Source: Galaxea fascicularis (Eukaryota; Cnidaria; Anthozoa; Scleractinia; Euphylliidae). From it: 64,000 nucleotides of DNA. Below are positions 55,301-64,000 of this stretch, in pieces (positions within the stretch are counted from its first letter, which is position 1; every line of letters begins with the position of its first letter). The translations under genes were made by a program, and so were the position numbers. The stretch is taken from positions 5,915,143-5,979,142 of the forward strand of contig OX419347.1 of assembly GCA_948470475.1 (NCBI GenBank), written 5' to 3'. The notes under the pieces were generated by a model. That model was not told the DNA's origin, ran no database searches, and saw only the letters and a program-made list of their open reading frames with translations.

Positions 55301-58300
55301 TTGAAGACGCAAGAAAATAGTTACGAAATCAGCATGTAACGCATAACAGCTAATTTGCATGAAATAATTAAAAACGTAAAATTACACCCTCAAAGCAATC
55401 CCTTTTAGAAAATTCAACCGAGCAGAAATATTAAATACGAAAAAATGACACTATACACAAAATTACAGTCCTCTACATTTATTTTCCAAATAGCGAGAAT
55501 TATAATTCTAAGTACGGTTGCAATAAAGTGCTTGTGTAACGCTGAAGGTCCAACAGCGCTCCATGCTTTACAACTATGAGGCTGGCGACTTCCAAACGCA
55601 TCTACAAAAGAAGAGAATTTGTCTGAGTAAAGTTCATAACATTGTTTACAATCGAGTAAGAAAGGTTTTCAAAGATTGCTGACGGCGATGAAGAAATAAA
55701 GAATTTTCATGATCGGAAACTTATCTGTTGAGTACTTTCGATGAGTAAAATTAAACATTACTTACCCATAAGAGAACCTGTATCTCAGCCTCCAGTGAAC
55801 AACGGTTGCTGATACAAAGTTGCAACACAGTTCAGTTACTGGTCTTCATATCCTGCTAAGTGTTATAGTCTTCAGTTGGTTTAAAACGAAGAAATTCTAC
55901 AAACAGTGAATCGGAAACAAATTTCCAGTTGAACGCCATCTAAGCGTAACGATCAAATTACCACCACGCTTGAAGCAGAAAACTTCCCGAATGAAAGGAC
56001 AATTCAAGCCATTTTCCAGCTGAAATCTACAAGAAACATCGAAGAAGACCTGTGTAACCTCTCCTTAGTATCTGGGGGTGTTTTTATAACAAAGCAGGGG
56101 CAAAAAGTAGGAGACCATGAGGTAATCTTGATTGCGTTACAATAGTGCACGAGGTTGGCCAAGCGTTAAACCGAGATGAATACTGAGAGGAATAACCTTT
56201 CAAATGCTTAAAAGATGAAGAAAAAAATTGCCTCTTTGTAGTATACATGAGTTAGAAGTAGTTGGGTCAGTTAATTTTGTTGTATTTTAGCAATAATAGT
56301 CATGCTAAGCAAGCCAAATAGTCAGATGCCACACCCAAAAAGGATCCTAGGTAATTTCTAAACTAAGGTGTAGACAAGAATTATACTATGAAATTTTTCC
56401 AAATATGTTTGTTTGATGTTAATTACTTAATATCTGGAAAGTAAAGATGTTTTGGGGATATTTTACACATTTTCATGAAAGTGCCCCATGTTACACTGAT
56501 GTACATGTGTATCGTGCTACAAGTCTATAGAAAATGTACAAAGAACAGTGGGTCAGAAAATGGGTCAGAAAACAGTTGACTAACTAACACAGCCTTTCAA
56601 AACAGACCTGTTCATGAGACTGTTTTATTTTGCAGGTGTTTACAGACTACTTTAAAGAGCTTGAGGAAGAAAGCATCAGAGATAATTTTGTTGTCATTTA
56701 TGAGTTGCTAGATGAGTTGGTAGATTTTGGCTACCCTCAGTTCACTGAAACAAAGATCCTACAAGAGTAAGTGGCATTCACATGACTGGTTTAATAGCAT
56801 TGTCTCTCTCTCGCTCTCTATGTGGACTGGTCGATGGATCACAATTTTTGTATGCACTTACAGGGTTGTTGCTAAGGTTTTGAAGTAGCTAGAGATTCCT
56901 CATCCTTTGTGGTGTCTGTTAAGAGTATCCAGAGTTCTCATTCATAAAATCCTGGGAAGGTTACTGGTTAGTTAGTTAAAACAGTTAGTCAGTCAATCAG
57001 TCAGTCAGTCAGCCAGTCAAACTGGTCCTTCTCATATTTTTCATAGTACTAGTTCAGAGAATTTGGTTAAACTGTATCAACTGAAGACATAGTGTGATTC
57101 CAGAAAATAATAATTTTTTAGCCCTCCCCACCCCCCATAGAAGGTTCTTGGTTTGCACCACTACCTCTCCAGAAGTTCCAATTTAGCTCCATACCATCTT
57201 TAAAAACCTTTGCTTTTGCCACCCCCCTCCCCCTTGGAATGTCCATTCTTCTGGGAGTGGGAGAGGGTGTATGAATATTTTCTAGAACTGCACATGTTTG
57301 ATGATCATTTCCTTTTTCTCATAACCTGTGTGTTAGCTGAAATGGTGACACTGTAAGGAGAAATTGTCCCTGGATACTGTTAGGGCTTACAGGGTACTCC
57401 ATTTTCTTATTTGTTTTCCAGGTACATCACGCAGGAGGGACACAAGTTAGATGTCGGGGCGCCCAAACCCCCTGTTGCTTTGACTAATGCTGTTTCTTGG
57501 AGAGGAGAGGGGGTCAAATATCGTAAAAATGAAGTCTTTCTGGATGTGATTGAATCAGTTAATTTGCTGGTAAGTTATGTGCTGGACACATCTCTGTTTT
57601 AGCTTGTAAGCTTATGAAGATGGTAGCATACTGTAAGGGAAAGATGTGGTAACCATGGAAAATATTATTGTTACAGTATCTTGTTATATTTTTTTTCTAG
57701 GTCAGTGCCAATGCCAATGTCCTACAGAGTGAAATTGTCGGCACTGTCAAGATGAGATGTTACTTGACTGGCATGCCTGAACTTCGGCTGGGTTTAAATG
57801 ACAAAATTTTGTTTGAAAGTACAGGAAGTAAGTGACTGTCTCAGAATTTGTTTACTTTTGGCACGTCATATTTTATAAAAGTGTCATTTTGTTTTAAGAG
57901 TACAGGTTACTTTCAACAAATTTTCTGAACTGAAACCTTTAGAACTGTAGGAAGAACAATGTCTCCTTCAGTACCAGACGCAGCAGGATCTGTTTTTAGT
58001 GTCATGTGAAAAAAATGCGGGAAATTATTATTTACTCTTAATACCTCCTACTATCCGAGTTTAAGGTCTGTGCTGTAAGCTACGGACCTAGTTTTTTTCC
58101 TGTTCACTTTTTATGGCCCATGCAGGAAGCATGAAAACTTTAAAATTTAGTGGGCTGTACATGAGATTACATCCCACAAAATTGACCAGTCACAGCTCGT
58201 GTACCAACTGAGAGACATAATCTGTGTAATTATTATTTTTTTACAGGAAGCAAGAGTAAGGCAGTGGAGTTGGAAGATGTGAAATTTCACCAGTGTGTTC

Positions 58301-60162
58301 GTTTGTCCAGATTCGAGAATGATCGTACCATTTCTTTTATTCCTCCGGATGGTGAATTTGAGCTGATGTCCTACAGACTCAACACTCATGTAAGAGATGA
58401 ATCTACAGTTGGAACTTAAATCATGTTTAAAAAACCAACCTCATTCAGTGCTGTCAATAAGACTTGGCACTAGCCGAAGCTCTTGCTTATGCCCTATGCT
58501 AATATTCTGTTGTGCATGGTTACAAACAAGGCTGCTATCTCCACCAAAGCATGCATTACTTGCTAAAGTGTTTAAACCCTAATATCAGCAGGTATATTCT
58601 CCAAACTATTCTACATACATTTTCTATGGTTATGATGAGGAGAATTTGTTAAACAATCAAGACTGTTCCTATGTGTTGATCACTTACTTTTTTCTCACAA
58701 CCTTTGTTTGATTGAGCAGTGTAACTTTAAGGAGAAATTAAACATTGGTCACTATTTGGGTTTTAAAGGCTTAAAGGATTCATTGTTTATCAAAAGTTAT
58801 CTTATCACACTTCCTGTTTTGCACATCAAAAGAAAACAAAACATCCTTGTGAATGGCAATATCATAACATACACCAAATGTGTAATATAGTATTACCGGT
58901 AACTTCAAAAAACCTCATCTTTGTGTCCAGCAAAATAAATTTCCTTGGCTCACACATTTTGTGTACCAAAAATTTTACCCTTTGACCAGGTGAAACCTTT
59001 AATCTGGATTGAGTCTGTGATTGAGCGACATTCTCACAGTCGGGTGGAATACATGATTAAGGTATGTTTATCTCCTTGGTACCACATTTTTAAGGAAATC
59101 CTCTCGTATCACATTCAAAAGGCAAATGCATAGGCTGTCTTCATTGATGCATTATTTAGCAGGTGGTAAACCATTCCAGACAGGTTTTTGTGACAGATCA
59201 TGCAACTCTTAATCTAGTAACCTTTGTAGTCAAACTTGGCTCATTTTGAATCTACTTAACAATAATATTCAACCATGCCATTGTGTCTTTGCATTTAGAG
59301 TGTATTCCACTGTCTACAGAAACCCAGAACACATAGCATGAAGATGGTTGAAATTCTCCTACCATAGTTTACAGGGCTGGAAATTAACTTTTTCATCCAT
59401 TCACCAGCTGGCCACATGTTCCAAAAAATTAGTCATCAGCACTAAATTTCTGGTTGTATCGACGACCAGTGAGTTGTAATTTTGAACCCTGGTTTATCAG
59501 TTCTAGTTTACTGTGTTATAGCAGTGTTTTCAATAAGGGCTGACGGCCGGCGAAACTCGCCGTCTACGTCACATGATTTCGCCGCCTACTTTGATTAACA
59601 ACTTACCTCAAATGTTATGAATAGCATGGAACAAATTTGTACCTTCTCCACCCACTCCTAGCCTTTTGCCACCTACCGGTACTCTGATTCTTATTGAAAA
59701 CCCTGTATAGTCTTTCAAAAGTTGAACAGTTTCATGGTCCCAAGGTCTTGTTATTTCAAATCCTGGAAGTTTCAAATAATTTGACTGCACTTTGCCAACT
59801 TATTGCAGGGGGATTGGGGGTGGGAGAGGGGACAAGGTGTCCGCACCACCCTTTTTCCTGTAGTTTTAAACATTCTCTGTAACCAACCTTCTTTCAAGTG
59901 GTATTGTGCATTAGGCAGCTTCATTTTAGTTTTAGTTTCTACAGCCACCTCTTTCTTGGTTTTCTGAATCCACCCCTGGAGTTTGTCATCTTCCTGAGCT
60001 CCTTGGCCCAACCACACCCTGCTAACAGAGCTTATCAGCTGTAGCGGAATGATTTGGTTTTGTTCTCCTAAGGCAAAGAGCCAGTTCAAGAGACGTTCAA
60101 CAGCAAACAATGTTGAAATTCACATTCCAGTGCCACCAGATGCTGACTCTCCTAAATTTAAG
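52355..60162 (+). CDS. AP1M1: AP-1 clathrin adaptor complex, mu-1 subunit (5' nine exons)
   Basis: Nine exons fit GT-AG rules and keep frame: 52355-52396, 52548-52704, 54240-54307, 56636-56766, 57422-57569, 57701-57827, 58247-58389, 58990-59061 and 60073-60162. They encode 326 residues that follow animal AP1M1 closely. Examples are [68 protein letters not shown] [32 protein letters not shown] and [10 protein letters not shown]. Residues 1-140 are the longin domain and from about 168 the mu-homology domain. Full-length family members have about 423 residues, so the last 97 codons are missing and must lie beyond 64000, past the BEL element. AP-1 sorts cargo at the trans-Golgi and endosomes; mu-1 binds tyrosine-based YxxPhi signals. 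The exon 2 donor (TACC|GTATCC) is weak but gives the exact conserved NNLYLVS junction. Confidence 0.93.
52848..53050. repeat. Hairpin MITE in AP1M1 intron 2
   Basis: GTGTGAGACCTGGGGTTATTTA and TTGAAAGCTGCA on the left are mirrored by TGTAGCTTTCAGTTTGTAAATAACTCCAGGTCTCACATG on the right. About 45-bp arms enclose a spacer of about 110 bp. Confidence 0.7.
53706..54060. repeat. Possible short DNA transposon in AP1M1 intron 2
   Basis: The ends GTTCACACCAAAG and TTTGAATGTGAAC are inverted. Inner blocks CTTTCCCGTAAAACC(G)TGAACACC and GGTGTTCAAGGTTTTACGGGAAAG are also inverted. There is no coding capacity. Confidence 0.5.
54606..54795 (+). repeat. Dispersed repeat in AP1M1 intron 3
   Basis: CACATCTCCTATAGAAGTGG, GTTAAAATATCACAAATTTA and TGAAATTACAAAGAGAATTT match the repeats at 16690 and 26930. 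Confidence 0.6.
54970..55119 (-). repeat. TTTAAAC-end MITE, reverse copy, split by an insertion
   Basis: Reverse orientation of the 24697/38625 family (CTTAGAGTGACCAATGTTTA, TTGATTGTTTAACAAGTTCT). It stops at the left TAT of the element at 55123 and resumes with TATAGAAAATGT at 56526. Confidence 0.75.
55123..56525. mobile_element. 1.4-kb non-autonomous transposon with perfect 32-bp TIRs
   Basis: The left end GACTTGTAGCACGATACACA and the following 12 bases are exactly inverted at the right end (CACTGATGTAC...GCTACAAGTC, to 56525). TAT flanks both sides (55120-55122, 56526-56528), and the two flanks rejoin into a normal copy of an older MITE family, which confirms the insertion. No open frame of useful length lies inside. 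The superfamily is unassigned; a 3-bp duplication fits Harbinger- or CACTA-like groups. Confidence 0.85.
56985..57020 (+). repeat. (CAGT)n microsatellite
   Basis: CAGTCAATCAGTCAGTCAGT and near-repeats in AP1M1 intron 4. Confidence 0.8.
57290..57400 (+). repeat. Partial diverged TTTAAAC-end MITE
   Basis: GATGATCATTTCCTTTTTCT, CATAACCTGTGTG and GTAAGGAGAAATT match the right half of the family at lower identity. Confidence 0.5.
58566..58768 (+). repeat. TTTAAAC-end dispersed MITE, copy C (complete)
   Basis: GTGTTTAAACCCTAATATCA at the start and CACTATTTGGGTTTTAAAG at the end. The body matches copies A and B. It lies in AP1M1 intron 7. Confidence 0.8.
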
Positions 60163-60175
60163 GTATGAATTTCTT

Positions 60176-60375
60176 AATAGGCCATTTGCGAATCACCTCA
60201 GGCCTCTTTTTCAAAGCGATTCTAGGTGCTCATCCTTTCATATGCAAATCAATTTTCATTCACATGAAAATGAGTTTAATTTGCATGTGAATGAAAATTT
60301 ATTTTACATATGAAAAGATGAGTACCTAGACTTGCTTTGAAAAAGAGGCCTGAAGTAATTCGGAAATGGCCTATT
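60176..60375. repeat. AATAGGCC-end hairpin MITE, complete copy
   Basis: The left end AATAGGCCATTTGCGAATCA then CAGGCCTCTTTTTCAAAGC; the complement of the right end reads AATAGGCCATTTCCGAATTA then CAGGCCTCTTTTTCAAAGC. A second inner inverted block holds CATTCACATGAAAATGAG. It starts 13 bp past AP1M1 exon 9. Confidence 0.85.
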
Positions 60376-60613
60376 CTCATAACCTTTCTCGACACATTCT
60401 TTGTGGTGCTAATCAGTGGCTAACCCCTCAACTACTAGGTTTCCCCTTCCTCTTGGCAAACAGGGCAAGCTAATTGTAAGCTTAGCTAAACTGAAATTTT
60501 CATCTTAGGGTGTAAAGGATGAATTGTCTTTTTTTCTTTTTGTTACGTGTCTGCTACTCTGCAGACCGTTTTTTTCTACAGTTGTCAAATTAACGCTCTG
60601 GAAGGTTACTTAC

Positions 60614-61036
60614 TGTTATCGCTGTTTCGCCATGACATTGATCGAGCCGAAATCAGACTGGTTCTGTACTTCAAACATCGTAGACTTTATTTGTTTTCAC
60701 GAAGACGAGTTTGACTAGGAGAAATGATAAGCAAATAGAAAATAAATACAACAGTGATAAGTGAAGGAAACTCGACAAAATCCAGAAAAACCATAGCATT
60801 CGCGACTTACAGAAATTCCACCAGAATGAACAGCTAGGAAACGAACAGATCCTGGATACACGACGCAATAGCAATTTGCTCTGACGGGTTTGTAGCTATT
60901 TCTAAAATAATCAAACCGTAGCTAACAATTGCGTATAAATACGCGCGAAAAGCGAAAATGTAAATTACTTGACCCGTAGGGACATCATGATCGCACTAGG
61001 AATAAAAACAATAGAAAGCAACGCAAGAATGTTACA
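60614..61036 (-). repeat. 3' LTR of the BEL/Pao element
   Basis: On the minus strand it begins TGTAACATTCTTGCGTTGC at 61036 just after a purine-rich AGGGGCCGG and ends GCGATAACA at 60614. It carries a TATA-like TATTTATACGC and an AATAAA signal near 60690. The LTR of 423 bp starts with TG and ends with CA, as required. Its 5' partner lies beyond the window. Confidence 0.75.
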
Positions 61037-61291
61037 CCGGCCCCTAAATGCGACAGCACAAAGCATTTATAACAAAATAATGAGATCACGTTCGCAGCGT
61101 GCTTGTTTAATTACGATAAAAGAAAGCTTTATAGAGCGCGTTGTTCGCTACTAGCTTTGTTCAGACTTGTTGTGTTCAAAAGAGGGATTCCCTCTGAGTT
61201 CTGTAAACAAGTGCTTGACCTAAACAGGCTTGCAGTTGAAGCAGTTCCACGCGACATTCACCTCCTAGGACTCGAATCGGTAAAGGAACAT

Positions 61292-64000
61292 CTAAGCGGA
61301 TTCGAGTAATATAATTTTGTCAATGGGTCGCTGCAGGGTTGATGTCTTGGTTTTCACCGTTACTCTTCGAACGAAGCCGTCTGTGTTATTTCGTTGAACA
61401 TCCACGATACGGGCAAGCGGCCAGCGGCTTCGCGGACAATTCACATCAGCCACTAAGACGATGTCGCCAATGACGAAATTCCTCTTGGGTCAATTCCATT
61501 TTTGTCTTTCTTGAAGGGATGGGAGGTACTCCTTGATCCACCTTCGCCAGAATATGTCCGCCAGGTACTGGATCTGTCGCCACCGCTTGCGAGAGTATAT
61601 TTCATCCTTCTGGAAAAACCCAGGTGGTAGTGATGGACCTGAACGGAGTAAAAGCAAATGATTTGGCGTAAGGGCCTCTAAATCTTTCGGATCATCTGAC
61701 ACTTTAGTGACAGGTCTGCTGTTTTCTGCTTTCCTAGCGGGGCTTGCCTTCTTTTGCAGTCGAAACAGTCGATGACAACCTTCCTTACAGCCGTCCTTGC
61801 TTTGAGAATCCAAAACTTTCCTCGAACCATGGATAACACATGCTCTAGACCTGAATGACCAGACATCAAGTGGTAGTAGCGCACAATCAAATCCACGACA
61901 TGGTGCTTATTTGGCAGGATAATTTGGTGCTTCGCGGGGTATGGAATTGATGCTTGTCTCAAACGCCCACCGACGTACAGCAGACCGCCAACTTTCATTG
62001 GATCAAGCTTGTAGATCGCACTCGTTTTCTTAATTAGCGGTTTCCTCTCCTTAACACTTTTCAAGACGCTGCTTCCGTTTACTACATCTTGCTCTTTGAG
62101 CCGTGATAACTCTTCTTCGAAACTTTGTCGTTGGACGAATTTGAGAATTTCCCTTTCAGCTCTGTCGATCTCGTCTACACTAAAAGGGTCGTACGTCCTG
62201 TCTTCAGGGAAGTCTTGTACTAGTGCCAGTCCTTCTCTACGTCTTTTGGATGACTGCTTCAGCTTCTCCCGATAGCGCAAAATCCAAGCAACGAGTTTCT
62301 TAAGACGATACCATGATGAAAAGTACTCAAGGAGTTGGTTGACACAATTAGTACCAGCGTTGGTAAGAGAGAATAGGGCTTGACTCTCCCTCTTGATTTC
62401 AGGGTCGTTGTCCTGCATTTGGGCGGTGGGCTGAACGGGCCATCTTGATTCTGGCTCCCACAGAAAATCTGGACCATTTATCCAACGATTCTTGGAGATG
62501 ACGGAATCCACCGTGAGACCTCTCGAAGCGTCGTCTGCAGGATTCCCTTCTGAATTCACATACCTCCACTGAGACGGCGAAGATGCATCATGTATGATGG
62601 CTATCCTATTAGCAACAAAAGTGTGAAACCTCTTGTCGTTATTTTGTATGTAGCTGATTACACAAGTACTGTCTGTCCAAAATACAGATTCATCTACGGG
62701 GAGATCGATTTCTTTTCGAAGTATCTTGTCCAGCCTCGATGCCACGACGGCTGCCGACAACTCTAACCTCGGTATTGTCACGGTCTTAAGGGGTGCAGTC
62801 CTTGCCTTTCCCATCATGAAAGAACAGTGTATCGCGTCTTTATCATTCAGAAATCTGAGGTAGGAGACCGCACCATAATCTTGTTGAGAAGTGCCCGAGA
62901 AATGATGTAGTTGCACAGAAACAACTTTACCAAAGCCCGGTGGCTTCAAACAGCGATCAACTGAGAGCTGTTCAAGCTTTGGAAGATCTTCCAACCAACT
63001 TAGCCAACGATTCCTTTCGTCGTCAGGAATAGGGTCATCCCACTCCAATCTTCTACGGTACAAATCTTGTAGAATAACTTTGGCTGAGAGGACAACTGGA
63101 GCTACGAAACCGAGGGGATCGTACAACGAAGAAACAACTGAAAGTAATCCTCTTCTCGTGAGGGGTTTGCTTCTAACTTCAATCTTGAAACAGAACTTGT
63201 CACGTTCCACATCCCAACGTAACCCAAGAGCACGCTCGACGGGTAGCTGACTATCGTGGAGATCCTTGAATGTACCCGCTCTTTCAGACACAGGAAGGGA
63301 TTCAATGACCCTGCGAGAGTTTGAAACCCATTTGGTTAACTTGAAACCTCCCTTTCCTAGAAGCCTTCTAAGATCATCGGTCAGACGAATAGCTTCCTCT
63401 TCTCCTTGCACAGACTTTAAGCAGTCGTCAACATAAAAGTTTCTTTTAACCGTGTTGATTGCCTCGGAGTCAAATTGCTGCAAGTTGTCGTCTGCTGCTT
63501 TCCTTAGAGCAAAGTTCGCACAGCTTGGAGAAGACACTGCACCGAATAAATGAACTCTCATCTGGTACTCTTTAGGTTGACTTTCAAGATCCTTCCCAGG
63601 CCACCACAGGAAGCGTAGGACATCCGAATCGCTGGGTGGAACACGAACTTGGTAGTACATGCACTCTACGTCGGCCATAACAGCGATCCGTTCCTGTCGA
63701 AACCGAGTAAGAACGCCAATGAGGGAGTTGGTCATATCCGGGCCCGGTAGCAGTACGTCGTTGAGAGAAACGCCCCTGTATTTCGCTGCACAGTCAAATA
63801 CAACGCGGACTTTCTCAGGTTTCTTCAGATGGAACACTGGATGATGTGGTAAAACCCAAGTAGCCTTTTCCGATTTAATACTCTGATGATCTGGAACCTG
63901 TCTGGCGTAGTCTTTGTCTAAAAGGTTGTCGATGAAGGAGGAGTACTTCTGGAAGAGATCTGGGTCCTTGATAAGCCTTCTTCTTAACAGCTTCAGTCGA
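61292..64000 (-). pseudogene. BEL/Pao retrotransposon pol, integrase core deleted, runs off the window
   Basis: The minus strand is open from 64000. It reads [20 protein letters not shown], then [20 protein letters not shown] and [11 protein letters not shown], then [11 protein letters not shown] (the Y-V-D-D of Pao reverse transcriptase). RNase H parts follow ([24 protein letters not shown]). The integrase zinc motif then appears ([19 protein letters not shown]...CFDCKRRQ). Right after KQKTADL the reading shifts frame into [20 protein letters not shown], so the DDE catalytic core (about 190 residues in relatives) is missing. A TGA near 61490 cuts the C-terminal domain, which otherwise ends DKIILLESA at 61292. 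It is inserted antisense downstream of AP1M1 exon 9, probably in an intron. Confidence 0.9.

Overview
The window looks like nuclear DNA of an anthozoan cnidarian, most likely a stony coral or close hexacorallian (inference). The reasons are AT-rich DNA, intron-bearing animal genes, a collagen-TNF ligand, intronless rhodopsin-type receptor genes in a cluster, a secreted MACPF protein, and many Penelope-like (PLE), BEL/Pao, SINE and short inverted-repeat elements of kinds common in corals. No bacterial or organellar features are seen.

Layout: 1-6.2 kb is repeat wreckage, including two PLE remnants with GIY-YIG endonuclease parts. 6.3-8.5 kb (+) is a four-exon collagen/TNF-like ligand gene. 13.85-15.3 kb (+) is a secreted MACPF protein. 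18.1-28.8 kb holds three related intronless class A GPCR genes (+, +, -); the middle one is cut by a single in-frame stop. 30.9-32.2 kb (-) is a 438-residue disordered protein of unknown function. 35.9-36.3 kb (-) is a first exon of an unknown gene. 37.9-40.05 kb (-) is a two-exon RING-finger/coiled-coil protein. 52.36-60.16 kb (+) carries the first nine coding exons (326 of about 423 codons) of the AP-1 clathrin adaptor mu subunit. The rest of that gene must lie past an antisense BEL/Pao retrotransposon that fills 60.6-64 kb.

The most striking object is one 11,755-bp element at 40,132-51,886. Its ends are inverted repeats, nearly identical over about 265 bp, that run inward into long arrays of a 20-bp tandem repeat (about 113 units on the left, 82 on the right). 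It is flanked by a perfect 8-bp duplication (TTAAAAAT). It resembles Foldback/Galileo-type elements in architecture and sits in what was a roughly 545-bp head-to-head promoter between the RING gene and AP1M1. Nested inside are a 4,075-bp transposon with perfect 24-bp inverted ends and an AGCA duplication, an 824-bp element within that, and a broken PLE flanked by a 73-bp duplication of the array. The inner transposon contains seven copies of a 14-bp motif (GTAAATTACGTTAC).

Gene functions by family: TNF-type signalling, membrane attack or pore formation, peptide or small-molecule sensing by GPCRs, ubiquitin ligation, and clathrin sorting at the trans-Golgi network. Nothing suggests that they form one pathway. 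The window is chiefly a record of nested transposition around ordinary animal genes.
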